A stretch of 64,000 bases of DNA, taken from CAZLDI01 sp964558415. GTDB taxonomy: Bacteria > Chloroflexota > Dehalococcoidia > SM23-28-2 > RBG-16-64-32. The translations under genes and the position numbers were made by a program. The notes below the pieces were generated by a model, which saw only the letters and a program-made list of their open reading frames with translations, had not been told where the DNA came from and did no database searches. Shown piece by piece: positions 17,564 through 26,211 of the stretch (positions within the stretch are counted from its first letter, which is position 1; each line of letters starts with the position of its first letter). Location: the NCBI GenBank assembly GCA_964558415.1, contig CAZLDI010000001.1, forward strand, positions 186,001-250,000. Reading direction: 5' to 3'.

Positions 17564-17950
17564 ATGACCGAACGCCAACGCATCTCCTCCGGCTCCCCGT
17601 ACGAGCCCGTCATCGGTTTCTCGCGCGCAGTGCGTGTCGGCGATACCGTGTACGTTTCCGGAACCGTGGGCCGGGACGACGCCGGCCAGCCGATGGGTGA
17701 AGGTGACGTCTACGCGCAGGCGAAGCAAGCGATCCGCAACATAGAGACGGCGCTGGTGAAGGCAGGGGGATCGCTCTCGGACGTCGTGCGAACGCGCGTC
17801 TACCTGACGGACATCTCGCGGCTGGACGAGGCTGCGCGCGCGCACGGCGAGGCGTTCGGGGAGATCCGCCCGGCGTCGACGTTCGTCGGCGTGGCGGCGC
17901 TGGCCGACCCGTGGATGCTGGTCGAGATCGAGGCGGTGGCGGTGCTGTAG
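17564..17950 (+). CDS. RidA-family (YjgF/YER057c/UK114) protein
   Basis: A 128-residue protein of the Rid family, which deaminates reactive enamine/imine intermediates. Seen are VYVSGTVG, the Arg in VVRTRVYLTD, RPASTFV and the terminal VEIEAVAVL. Whether it is true RidA or another Rid subgroup (Rid1-7) is not clear. GAGGAGAG precedes the ATG; the gene follows the EEP gene by 19 bases. Confidence 0.88.
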   Translation: MTERQRISSGSPYEPVIGFSRAVRVGDTVYVSGTVGRDDAGQPMGEGDVYAQAKQAIRNIETALVKAGGSLSDVVRTRVYLTDISRLDEAARAHGEAFGEIRPASTFVGVAALADPWMLVEIEAVAVL

Positions 17951-17990
17951 CGCAACTTCAGAAGGGTTAAGGCGATGCTAGATCGGCGCC

Positions 17991-18019
17991 TTGACGGCGA
18001 TGAAATACTTGACTATAAT
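17991..18019 (+). promoter_or_regulatory. Strong sigma70-type promoter
   Basis: TTGACG (17991-17996), exactly 17 bases, TATAAT (18014-18019), about 22 bases before the start of a secreted His-rich protein. Confidence 0.8.
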
Positions 18020-18041
18020 TGGCGTTCATAGGGGGGTATCT

Positions 18042-18365
18042 ATGGAGAAGTTGTTCATTCTCATTCCCGTCCTGGCAGCCGGTCTGCTGCTCGCTGGGCC
18101 GGCCGGAGTAGAGGCCCACCCGCACACCGTGTTCCCCAGCGGGCAGGTGATCGCCAACGGCCAGAACCACCCCGCGTTCATCAACGGACTCGCCTGCCTT
18201 TCCAACGGTCCGGCGGGCACCGCGCCGATTGGCCACGCTTGGTTCGGCCTGGAGACCGCGCACCACGGCCCCGACGCCGGGGATCCCGGCGCCGACGACG
18301 AGTGTTACCAGACCACGGGTTCGGTACCGCCCGGCCAGGACGTGCCCAATCCTGTTATTCGCTAG
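18042..18365 (+). CDS. Secreted His-rich small protein of unknown function
   Basis: Protein of 107 residues with a clear Sec signal peptide (MEKLFILIPVLAAGLLLAGPA) and likely cleavage before HPHTVFPSG. The mature part carries several His, including HPH and AHHG, and two Cys, so metal binding or a disulphide is possible. No family recognised. AGGGGGG sits 5-11 bases before the ATG, downstream of a strong promoter. Likely monocistronic. Confidence 0.75.
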   Translation: MEKLFILIPVLAAGLLLAGPAGVEAHPHTVFPSGQVIANGQNHPAFINGLACLSNGPAGTAPIGHAWFGLETAHHGPDAGDPGADDECYQTTGSVPPGQDVPNPVIR

Positions 18366-18454
18366 TTGCTCGCGTTGGGGGCCGCTTACCCTCTGTGGCG
18401 TGCGACGGCATCCTGGTCCGCATTAACGTCGAATCGCGGCGCAAGTCATAGCCG

Positions 18455-18685
18455 ATGTTGCAGTGCATCCTCATTGGAGTGGCAGTCTTGGCGGCGGCCG
18501 TGACGCTGCTTGCGCTCCCGCAGTACACCGTTAACTTGGTGACGAGGGGGTACGAACAGTACTGGCCCTTGTCGTGGCGCCCCCCACTCGGCGCGCGGCA
18601 CTTCCAGCTGATGTTCGTGGCGCTGGCCGCCGTTGGGTACGCCGTCTGCCTGGCAGTCCAGGGCGCCTTCGGCTTCTGCATCTAG
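18455..18685 (+). CDS. Putative two-helix small membrane protein
   Basis: Seventy-six residues with two hydrophobic helices (about 1-22 and 52-74) separated by an aromatic/proline-rich loop. No ribosome site is visible before the ATG, so the call rests mainly on the coherent helices. Its end overlaps the convergent cyclase gene by 4 bases. Confidence 0.45.
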   Translation: MLQCILIGVAVLAAAVTLLALPQYTVNLVTRGYEQYWPLSWRPPLGARHFQLMFVALAAVGYAVCLAVQGAFGFCI

Positions 18686-19488
18686 GACGCTTGTAATCGG
18701 CCGCCTTGCGTGACTACGCGCACGGCAACAGGCTCGCTTTTGCCCTTCAGCTCCAGTTGACGTTGCTCGCAATGCCCAAGATCGACCCCGCTGGCGGCGC
18801 AGGCCGCATCGCTAATCAGGGCCTCACCGGCGCCTGCCCTGGACGCCAGCCGGGCGCCGATGTTGACGGCATCGCCCAGGGCGGTGAAGTCCGAGACGGT
18901 GCCTTCCGCGCCAGCCACGGTACCGAAGAAAGCGATGCCGGTGTGAACTCCGACGCCGATGGGTATCCAGGCGCCCTCAGGATCGCCGTGACCGGTCACC
19001 TCCAGCAACTCCTGCGCCGCTTGTACTGCCAGCCGCGCGGGCTCTTTCCCGGCGAACATCGGGAGATAGACAGCCATCACTTCATCGCCGATCAGCTTGT
19101 CGATGAACGCGTCCGTCTTGATCAGCACGTCGGTGGCCGCGCCATAAAAGCGGTTCATGAGGGCGCTGAATTCGGTGGCGCTGATGTTCTCCGCCATAGT
19201 CGTCGATCCGCGGACGTCTACAAAGAGCAGGGTCAGCTCGATCTCGGCACCGCCCGGGTGCTTGCGGCAGTACCAGAATCAGGTGTTGCAGAAACGTGGG
19301 TTCTTGTTATAGGGCCATTTGCCTATCAGGCGCATCGCCAGCGAGCCAAGGCCGGCGAATGGGGCGTTACAGTTCCTGCAGCGACGGCTCGACGGGATCA
19401 GCCTGAGCAGGTGTCGCTGCCTCCGGAAGATAGGCATTTTGCCAGTCAGGATCCCACGCCACATCTCTTCCGGGGTCTTCCTAGGCAT
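18682..19488 (-). pseudogene. Class III adenylate/guanylate cyclase with zinc ribbon, frame interrupted by one TGA (possible Sec codon)
   Basis: Read through a single TGA at 19281-19279, this is one 268-residue protein. The N-terminus holds a zinc-ribbon-like pair, CRNC and then CNT-TGA, so the TGA replaces the last Cys of the second CxxC. The cyclase domain follows in the same frame: IELTLLFVDVRGST (metal Asp), LIGDEVMAVY (second metal Asp) and DAVNIGARL (Asn and Arg of the transition-state site). There is no other lesion. The TGA may be selenocysteine, a nonsense mutation or a base error. A 9-bp hairpin starts 4 bases after it. If read as a stop, translation could restart only inside the domain. 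Confidence 0.75.
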
Positions 19489-19542
19489 TGCATTTCTCTT
19501 TCTCTCGCCCATGGCGGCGAGATACCCGTTAGAACAAGGCGC

Positions 19543-20520
19543 CTACTTGGCCGCCTCCGCGCCCTCTGCCATGGCGACCAGGTCTTCCACAGCGTAGGCG
19601 CCCGGCGGGCGTTTGGCGGCCGCCGCCTCCGCGGCGAGCCGCTGCAGCATCCGGTTGCACGGCGTCGGGATGCCGTGCAGCGCGCCGAGCAGAGTGATCT
19701 CGCCGTTGATGTAGTCCGTCTCGATTGAGCCGGCGCCACGTGACAGGCTCTGCCATGAGGAGCCTCCCCAGCGCGATTGGCCGGCGATCTGGCCCATCGT
19801 GATGACGGAAGCGCGCGTCATCAACTCCGGCAGTGCGGGAGCGCCGATGCCTGCCGCTGCGTAGCAGGCCATCGCTTCCGCGCGCAGCTCGCGGATGATG
19901 TCGCCGGCGGCGGCTTCCGGGCCGCAGAGCGCCTGGATAACGTTGCCGAGGTTCTGGATAAGCTTCGTGTGCTTCCAGAGCATGATGTCCGGGACGGCGT
20001 TAGCACTGAACCCGGCGTGCGTCAGGTCCGCGCAGACCTGCTCGATCAGGGGATCGACGCCTGCCGGGAAGCAGCCGGCGTCCAGAACGCCGCCCACCGT
20101 GGTAGCGTGCATCAGGACAGCGCCGGGCTCCAGGTGAGTTCCGCCCAGCACCACCAGCATCCCGTAGACCCGCGCGATGCGGCGCGCGGCCATCCGTTCG
20201 TTGGCGACGCCGTTCTGCGCGCAGACCACCGGCACGTCGCCGGCGGCGGCGCGCAGGTCGTCCAGCGCAGCGCCCGTGTCCTGCGACTTCATCGTCAGGA
20301 GGACTACGTCGTCCGCGCTGAAGTCGATTTCGGAAGGGTGGGCGACGGCTGCGAGCGGCAGCACGCCGTCTTCGCCCGGCGTCACGAAGCGGAGGCCGTT
20401 CCGCTGCACCGCCTCCAGGTGCGCGCCGCGACAGATCAGGACAACGTTGTGCCCGTGCTGGAACAGCCGCGCGCCGATGGAACCGCCAATGGCCCCCGCG
20501 CCGTAGATGACGTACCGCAT
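19543..20520 (-). CDS. 2-dehydropantoate 2-reductase (PanE/ApbA-family)
   Basis: NADPH-dependent ketopantoate reductase-family protein of 325 residues. The Rossmann motif is at the N-terminus (MRYVIYGAGAIGG), with the family Lys in LLTMKSQDT and WKHTKLIQN and the catalytic-domain Asn in CAQNGVAN. Many paralogues serve other ketoacid substrates, so the pantothenate role is not certain. The start at 20520 is fixed by the Rossmann fold; a minus-strand TATACT ends 7 bases before it, implying a leaderless mRNA. Divergent from the cyclase array. Confidence 0.87.
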   Translation of the reverse strand: MRYVIYGAGAIGGSIGARLFQHGHNVVLICRGAHLEAVQRNGLRFVTPGEDGVLPLAAVAHPSEIDFSADDVVLLTMKSQDTGAALDDLRAAAGDVPVVCAQNGVANERMAARRIARVYGMLVVLGGTHLEPGAVLMHATTVGGVLDAGCFPAGVDPLIEQVCADLTHAGFSANAVPDIMLWKHTKLIQNLGNVIQALCGPEAAAGDIIRELRAEAMACYAAAGIGAPALPELMTRASVITMGQIAGQSRWGGSSWQSLSRGAGSIETDYINGEITLLGALHGIPTPCNRMLQRLAAEAAAAKRPPGAYAVEDLVAMAEGAEAAK

Positions 20521-20527
20521 GGCCCGC

Positions 20528-20558
20528 AGTATAAGCGAACGTGCGCGTGCCGTAGAAT
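20528..20558. promoter_or_regulatory. Divergent -10 boxes between panE-like gene and cyclase array
   Basis: Minus-strand TATACT (20533-20528) is 7 bases from the reductase ATG; plus-strand TAGAAT (20553-20558) is 10 bases from the first cyclase ATG. Both transcripts would have almost no leader. The -35 elements are weak. Confidence 0.5.
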
Positions 20559-20568
20559 AGGCTCCGTC

Positions 20569-22005
20569 ATGGAACCGGAAGTCCGCTATTGCACCACCAG
20601 CGATGACGTGAGAATCGCCTACGACGTGACGGGCCGGGGCCCTCCCACCGTCTGGGTCAGCCCGATCTGGGGCAGCCATCTGTCTGTGACCTGGCGAGAT
20701 CCCCGGACGAGGCAGTTCCTTGAGACCCTGGCGGCGGACTTTACGCTCGTGCGTTACGACGGCAGGGGGAGCGGGCTTTCGCAACGCGAGCCGTTTGATT
20801 TCTCACTTGAGGCGCGCCTGCGGGACCTGGAGGCGGTGATCGACCGTACGCAGACAGGCAGCTTCGCTCTTCTCGGGAATCTGCAAGGATGTCAGGCCGC
20901 GATAACATATGCCACTCGCCACCCCGACCGTGTCTCTGCCCTCATTCTTAACAACGCTTACGCCAGTGGCCCGCGGTTCTTCCAGGAGAGCCCTGCAGCG
21001 AGGTTCTTTGTCGCTCTTCAGGAGGTTACCGAGGAGCAGTGGGACTCCGTGACACTCGCGATCAGCAACCGAATGGGGCCCCCCGATCCCGAGGCAGCGG
21101 AGCGCTTCGCGGAGCTCCTGCGCGCCTCGATGACACCCGCCGGCCTCTTGAAGCTCCGAGACGCGACCAGGAATATAGATCTCACGCCTCTCCTGAAGGA
21201 TGTGTCGGCCCCGACTCTGGTGGTTCACCAGGAAGGCCCCCTTATTCCGTTGATCCTTTCGCAGGAGCTCGCGTCGGGCATACCCAACGCCCGTATCGTG
21301 TCTATCGAGGCTCCAGCCGGCCCCTTTCCTGACAACACCGTGGTCCTACGTGCCATCAAGGCTTTTCTCGGCGTCTCGTCGCAGGACTCGTCTCTCGAGG
21401 CTCAGACGCCCGCAGCCCTGGCCCCCTCCGACCTGCGCACCATCTTCTTCACAGACGTCGAAGGCTCCACCGCCCTCACCCAGCGCCTCGGCGACGCCGC
21501 CGCGCGCGACATCCTGCGCGAGCACGAGCGCATCACCCGCGAGGCGCTGAAGGCGCACGGCGGCAGCGAGGTAAAGACGCTGGGCGACGGCTTCATGGCC
21601 TCGTTCGGGTCAGCCACGAAGGCGCTGGAATGCGCGGTGGCGATACAGAAGGCGTTTGCTGAGCCAACCACGCCCCTTCCCGCTCATCCTGAGGCACTCG
21701 TAGGACGTCCTGAGGCACTCGTAGGACGAGCGGAGCATGGCGCCCCAATCCGTGTCCGCATCGGCCTGAACGCCGGCGAGCCCGTCGCCGAGGACGGCCC
21801 GGACGGGCGAGCTGACCTGTTCGGGACGGCGGTGAACCTGGCGGCGCGCATCGCGGCGCAGGCGCGGGGCGGCGAGATCCTGGCCTCGGACGTAGTGCGA
21901 CAGCTGGTGGCGGGCAAGGGGTTCCTGTTCAACAACCGCGGCGAACACGCCCTCAAGGGCTTCGAAGACCCCGTCCGAGTGTGGGAAGTGCGGTGGAGCG
22001 ACTGA
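20569..22005 (+). CDS. Alpha/beta-hydrolase-like sensor fused to class III adenylate cyclase, copy 1
   Basis: A 478-residue fusion. The N-terminal half has the alpha/beta-hydrolase fold (VRYDGRGSG), but the nucleophile elbow reads GNLQGC, lacking Ser, and the usual His is absent, so it is probably a binding module. The C-terminal cyclase is complete: FTDVEGST (Asp296), Lys336 in EVKTLGDG with Asp340, DLFGTAVN and NLAARI. Lys plus Asp indicates ATP as substrate. A palindromic repeat is inserted in frame at 21681-21732. The stop overlaps copy 2 as TGATG. Mycobacterial Rv1900c has the same domain order. Confidence 0.9.
   Translation: MEPEVRYCTTSDDVRIAYDVTGRGPPTVWVSPIWGSHLSVTWRDPRTRQFLETLAADFTLVRYDGRGSGLSQREPFDFSLEARLRDLEAVIDRTQTGSFALLGNLQGCQAAITYATRHPDRVSALILNNAYASGPRFFQESPAARFFVALQEVTEEQWDSVTLAISNRMGPPDPEAAERFAELLRASMTPAGLLKLRDATRNIDLTPLLKDVSAPTLVVHQEGPLIPLILSQELASGIPNARIVSIEAPAGPFPDNTVVLRAIKAFLGVSSQDSSLEAQTPAALAPSDLRTIFFTDVEGSTALTQRLGDAAARDILREHERITREALKAHGGSEVKTLGDGFMASFGSATKALECAVAIQKAFAEPTTPLPAHPEALVGRPEALVGRAEHGAPIRVRIGLNAGEPVAEDGPDGRADLFGTAVNLAARIAAQARGGEILASDVVRQLVAGKGFLFNNRGEHALKGFEDPVRVWEVRWSD
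21681..21732 (+). repeat. REP-like palindrome, one and a half units, inside cyclase copy 1
   Basis: Starts CGCTCATCCT and ends AGGACGAGCG, with the loop GAGGCACTCGT occurring twice. It is translated in frame as PEALVGR repeated, located between cyclase-domain elements. Confidence 0.8.
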
Positions 22006-23405
22006 TGGAGCCGCGCATCCAGTACGCGAAGACCAGCGACGGCGTTAGCGTCGCTTACGCGGTGATGGGCGAGGGGCGGCCCATCGTGTACGCAGGCGGC
22101 GCCTTCGGAGACGTTCATCTGTACTCGTCGCCAGGTCTGGTCGGCGGTATCCTCGGACAGTGGATTGAGCCATTGATTGGGCGGGGCTGGCGCCTCATCA
22201 GGTACGACGGTCGCGGCATGGGGGCTTCGGAGCGCGCCAACACGGACTATTCTCTAGATGCACGCCTCCGCGACCTAGAAGCGGTCATCGCTCGAACCGC
22301 CGTAGACCGTTTCGCGCTCAACGGCGCGTTGGACGCCGGGCCGACAGCAATTGCCTACGCAGCCAGACACGCGGACCGCGTATCACATCTCGTTCTGTCA
22401 GCCACATACGGAAGAGGGGCCGATTACTTCCAGGTCATACCTGCGTTGCGAGCGGCCCGGGCCGCGGACGCCATGGCAGAGGAGCAATGGGAATACTACA
22501 CTCTGGCGCTGGCGAACGCCGTACTCGGATTCAGCGACAGCGAAGCCGCGCGCAGAATCGCCGCAGCGATGCGCGCCGGTATGTCCGCCAGCGCCTTCTT
22601 GTCCTACAGGGACGCTGCCGAGAAGGTCGACGTAACCGATCTCTTGTCCGCACTGACTATGCCGACGCTCGTATTACACGATGCCTCGAACGCTATCTCG
22701 AACGTCGACCTTCTGCGTGTGCTGGCATCGCGTATCCCCAACGCGCGCCTCGTGTCCACCGCGGAGCCGGTGCCGGTTATAGATGCCTTCCTGCGCGAAG
22801 GCGCTGAGCCGACACCGAAGGAGGCGAGAGCGCTTGCGACGCCTTCAGTCGGCCTCCAGACCATCCTCTTCACCGATGTCGAAGGCTCCACCGCCCTCAC
22901 CGAACGCCTCGGCGACGCGAAGGCGCGCGAGGTGCTGCGCGAGCACGAGCGCATCACCCGCGAGGCGCTGAAGGCGCACGGCGGCAGCGAGGTGAAGACG
23001 ATGGGTGACGGTTTCATGGCCTCCTTCGGCTCGGCCACGAAGGCGCTGGAGTGCGCGGTGGCGATACAGAAGGCATTCGCTGAGCCAACCACGCCCCTTC
23101 CCGCTCGTCCTGAGGCACTCGTAGGACGAGCGGAGAATGACGCCCCGATCCGCGTCCGTATCGGCCTCAACGCCGGCGAACCCGTCGCCGAGGACGGCCC
23201 GGACGGGCGAGCTGACCTCTTCGGGACGGCGGTGAACATGGCGGCGCGCATCGCGGCGGAGGCGCAGGGCGGGCAGATCCTGGTCTCGGACGTGGTGCGG
23301 CAGCTCGTCGCCGGCAAGGGGTTCTTGTTCAACGACCGTGGCGAACACGCCCTCAAGGGCTTCGAAGACCCCGTCCGAGTGTGGGAAGTGCGGTGGAGCG
23401 ACTGA
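22005..23405 (+). CDS. Alpha/beta-hydrolase-like sensor fused to class III adenylate cyclase, copy 2
   Basis: A 466-residue paralogue of copy 1. Its hydrolase-like half keeps RYDGRGMGAS, but the elbow reads NGALDAGP without Ser and no catalytic His is evident. The cyclase has FTDVEGST, EVKTMGDG, DLFGTAVN and MAARI, so catalytic residues appear intact. Large parts of its cyclase domain are identical at DNA level to copies 1 and 4, suggesting recent duplication or gene conversion. It too carries a palindromic repeat (23102-23132). Start and stop are both TGATG overlaps. Confidence 0.9.
   Translation: MEPRIQYAKTSDGVSVAYAVMGEGRPIVYAGGAFGDVHLYSSPGLVGGILGQWIEPLIGRGWRLIRYDGRGMGASERANTDYSLDARLRDLEAVIARTAVDRFALNGALDAGPTAIAYAARHADRVSHLVLSATYGRGADYFQVIPALRAARAADAMAEEQWEYYTLALANAVLGFSDSEAARRIAAAMRAGMSASAFLSYRDAAEKVDVTDLLSALTMPTLVLHDASNAISNVDLLRVLASRIPNARLVSTAEPVPVIDAFLREGAEPTPKEARALATPSVGLQTILFTDVEGSTALTERLGDAKAREVLREHERITREALKAHGGSEVKTMGDGFMASFGSATKALECAVAIQKAFAEPTTPLPARPEALVGRAENDAPIRVRIGLNAGEPVAEDGPDGRADLFGTAVNMAARIAAEAQGGQILVSDVVRQLVAGKGFLFNDRGEHALKGFEDPVRVWEVRWSD
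23102..23132 (+). repeat. REP-like palindrome inside cyclase copy 2
   Basis: CGCTCGTCCT, loop GAGGCACTCGT, AGGACGAGCG: a perfect 10-bp stem. Relative to copies at 40601 and 40794, one stem pair differs in both arms, a compensatory change. Translated as ARPEALVGRAE. Confidence 0.8.
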
Positions 23406-24844
23406 TGGAGCCGCGCATTCAATATACGATGACGAGCGATGGCGTTAACCTCGCCTACTGCGTCGCCGGGAAGGGCACGCCGCTCATCTACACTCCGAAC
23501 CCGCCGGTAGGCCACCTTGCCATGGAGTGGCGGATGCCCGAGTACCGCGAGTGGTACGAACTGCTCTCGTCCCGTTGGCAGCTCGTGCGTTACGACGGCA
23601 GGGGAGCCGGCCTCTCCGACCGCGGGCTGAAGAGCTACTCGCTGGAGGAGCTTGAGCTGGACCTCGAGGCCGTGGTGGACGCGCTCGGCGCCGATCGCTT
23701 CGTTCTCTTCGCGCAGTTCCATTGCGGCCCGCCCGCGATTGCCTACGCCCATCGCCACCCCGACCGTGTCTCGCAACTGGTCCTCTGGACGACGTACGCC
23801 CGTGTCGCCGACTACGCCAGGCGGCCGCACGTGCAGGCCACGCGTGCGATGGTGCCCAAGGACTGGCAGATGTATACGGAGACGTTCGCTCACGCCGTCT
23901 TCGGATGGGAGCAAGGGGCAAAGGCGCGGCAGTTTGCTCGCTATATACGCGAATCTATCGGGCCAGCAGACTTTCAGCTCGCGCTCGACGGCATCACATC
24001 GTTCGACGTCACCGATCTGGTCCGGGACCTGGCGGTGCCGACACTCATCATGCACCGTCACGATGCCACCTGGGTGCCCCTGGAGCTATCGCGGAAACTC
24101 GCCAAACGCATCCCCGGCTCACGGCTGGTGCTGCTTCCCGACAGCGAGCCCTTCGCGCAGTACGGTGAGACAGCGCCGATCGTGGACGCAATAGAGGCCT
24201 TCATCGCGGAAACCGGAGGCGAGCAGCGTTCGGCGCACAGAGCGCGGCGCCCGGCGGCGCGCACCAGAACCCGGGATGAGGTGCCCGGCGCCGGCGCATT
24301 CCGGACGATCCTCTTCACCGACATGGCGGGGTCAACCGCCATGGGTCAACGACTGGGCGACGCCAGCACGCAAAAGGTGCGCCGGGCGCACAATGAGATC
24401 GTGCGCGAGGCGCTTGAAGCCCACGGAGGAACCGAGACCAAGCACACCGGCGACGGCATTATGGCTTCCTTCGCTTCTGCGTCCGGGGCCGTCGCCTGTG
24501 CCGTCGCGATGCAGAAGGCGTTTGCGGGCGCCCTCATCGCCGGCCGCTCCTCAACGACGGACAGGACTTCCGCCGCGGGCGAGCGGACAACGTCGGAACC
24601 AATCCGCGTCCGCATCGGCCTCAACGCCGGCGAGCCGATCGCCGAGGAGCGAGACCTGTTCGGCACCGCCGTCGACCTCGCCGCGCGCATCAGGGACAAA
24701 GCGGCGCCGGGCGAAATCCTGGTCTCCGACGTCGTGCGGCAGCTGGTGGCAGGCAAAGGGTTTCTGTTCAACGACCGCGGCGAACACGCCCTCAAGGGCT
24801 TCGAGGACCCCGTGCGAGTGTGGGAAGTGCGGTGGGGCGACTGA
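23405..24844 (+). CDS. Alpha/beta-hydrolase-like sensor fused to class III cyclase, copy 3 (divergent)
   Basis: A 479-residue paralogue. The hydrolase-like half has RYDGRGAGLS, but the elbow reads FAQFHCGP, lacking Ser. The cyclase domain is the most divergent of the four: FTDMAGST and TKHTGDG keep both metal Asp residues, while the transition-state Asn is Asp (GTAVDLAARI). Activity may be reduced or altered. It lacks the palindromic insert; a longer, Ser/Thr-rich linker stands at that place. Coupled on both sides by TGATG. Confidence 0.88.
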   Translation: MEPRIQYTMTSDGVNLAYCVAGKGTPLIYTPNPPVGHLAMEWRMPEYREWYELLSSRWQLVRYDGRGAGLSDRGLKSYSLEELELDLEAVVDALGADRFVLFAQFHCGPPAIAYAHRHPDRVSQLVLWTTYARVADYARRPHVQATRAMVPKDWQMYTETFAHAVFGWEQGAKARQFARYIRESIGPADFQLALDGITSFDVTDLVRDLAVPTLIMHRHDATWVPLELSRKLAKRIPGSRLVLLPDSEPFAQYGETAPIVDAIEAFIAETGGEQRSAHRARRPAARTRTRDEVPGAGAFRTILFTDMAGSTAMGQRLGDASTQKVRRAHNEIVREALEAHGGTETKHTGDGIMASFASASGAVACAVAMQKAFAGALIAGRSSTTDRTSAAGERTTSEPIRVRIGLNAGEPIAEERDLFGTAVDLAARIRDKAAPGEILVSDVVRQLVAGKGFLFNDRGEHALKGFEDPVRVWEVRWGD

Positions 24845-26211
24845 TGGAGCCGCGCATCCAGTACGCCAAGACCAGCGATGGCGTGAGCATCGCCTACTCG
24901 GTGTTCGGCGATGGGCCGCCACTAGTTTACGCTGCTGGCATCTCTGGCATGGGAGTGCACTACTACTCCCATTTGCCGCTCTCCCGTCAAAACGTCGATC
25001 TGCTGACGGCCGCAGGATTCCGGGTTATCCGATGGGACGGGCGCGGGACCGGTTCCTCCGACCGCAACGCCCGGGACTTTTCGCTTGAGACGCTGCTCTT
25101 CGACCTTGAAGCGGTTGTCGACCGCCTGGGCTTGGAACGCTTTGCGTTGATCGGCCACCTTACCGGCGCGCAAGCCGCGATCGCCTATGCAGCCCGCCGG
25201 CCGGAGCGCGTTTCACACCTGATTCTCAGAGATCCCCAGACCTCGGCCGCCGACGAGGATCTATCTCCGGGACAGCTGATCTTGAAGGCGATGCGGCCGC
25301 TTGCCGAAGAGCAATGGGAACTGATCTCCCTGAACATCGCGCACCTGGGATTTGGGTTTACCGACAGCGAAATGGCGAACCAATACGCCGACGCGCTCCG
25401 CTCGGGGATAACATCGCGAGCGTGGTTGGAGATGGAGGAGGCGTTCGACGAGATCGACGTGACGAGACTCCTGGAAGCGGTGAGCGCGCCGACTCTCGTT
25501 CTCCTGAGCACATCACTTCCGCGATGGGTGCCCCCCGCGATGCCTGAGTGGGCGAAGAAAATAGCGTCGTCGATCCATGACGCGCGCCTTATGACAACCG
25601 ACGATTTCGCAGCGGCTGTGAGCCAGTTCCTGCAAGTAAGCACCCAAACCGCTGGGGCCACTGTACCTGTCGCCCCAGCCGCCTTCCACACCATCCTGTT
25701 CACCGATGTCGAAGGCTCCACAGCCCTCACGGAGCGCCTGGGCGACGCCAAGGCAAGGGAGGTACTGCGCGAGCACGAGCGCATCACCCGCGAGGCGCTG
25801 AAGGCGCACGGCGGCAGCGAGGTGAAGACGCTGGGCGACGGCTTCATGGCATCGTTCGCCTCCGCCACGAAAGCGCTAGAGTGCGCCGTCGCCATCCAGA
25901 AGGCGCTCGACCCTGTCAACTCGCAACTGTCATCTAGCATCTCCCACGTCCGTGTCCGCATCGGCCTGAACGCCGGTGAACCCGTGGCCGAGGACGGCCC
26001 AGACGGGCGAGCTGACCTGTTCGGGACGGCGGTGAACCTGGCGGCGCGCATCGCGGGGCAGGCCAAGGGAGGGGAGATCCTGGTCTCGGACGTCGTCCGT
26101 CAACTCGTGGCGGGCAAGGGGTTCCTGTTCGCACACCGGGGCGAGCAGGCTCTCAAGGGGTTCGAGGAGCCGGTGCGGGTGTATGAGGTGAATTGGAAGG
26201 AGGCGCCATGA
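24844..26211 (+). CDS. Alpha/beta-hydrolase-like sensor fused to class III adenylate cyclase, copy 4
   Basis: A 455-residue paralogue ending the array. The hydrolase-like half has RWDGRGTGSS, but the elbow reads GHLTGA, again with Leu in the Ser position, and no His is placed for a triad. The cyclase has FTDVEGST, EVKTLGDG, DLFGTAVN and LAARI, all expected catalytic residues. At the site where copies 1 and 2 carry a palindrome it has an unrelated short linker. The stop overlaps the next gene as ATGA. Confidence 0.9.
   Translation: MEPRIQYAKTSDGVSIAYSVFGDGPPLVYAAGISGMGVHYYSHLPLSRQNVDLLTAAGFRVIRWDGRGTGSSDRNARDFSLETLLFDLEAVVDRLGLERFALIGHLTGAQAAIAYAARRPERVSHLILRDPQTSAADEDLSPGQLILKAMRPLAEEQWELISLNIAHLGFGFTDSEMANQYADALRSGITSRAWLEMEEAFDEIDVTRLLEAVSAPTLVLLSTSLPRWVPPAMPEWAKKIASSIHDARLMTTDDFAAAVSQFLQVSTQTAGATVPVAPAAFHTILFTDVEGSTALTERLGDAKAREVLREHERITREALKAHGGSEVKTLGDGFMASFASATKALECAVAIQKALDPVNSQLSSSISHVRVRIGLNAGEPVAEDGPDGRADLFGTAVNLAARIAGQAKGGEILVSDVVRQLVAGKGFLFAHRGEQALKGFEEPVRVYEVNWKEAP

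Noticed and set aside
19777..20568. Long N-terminal extension of the first cyclase fusion
   Set aside because: It runs antisense through the PanE-like gene; a -10 box and paralogues place the start at 20569.
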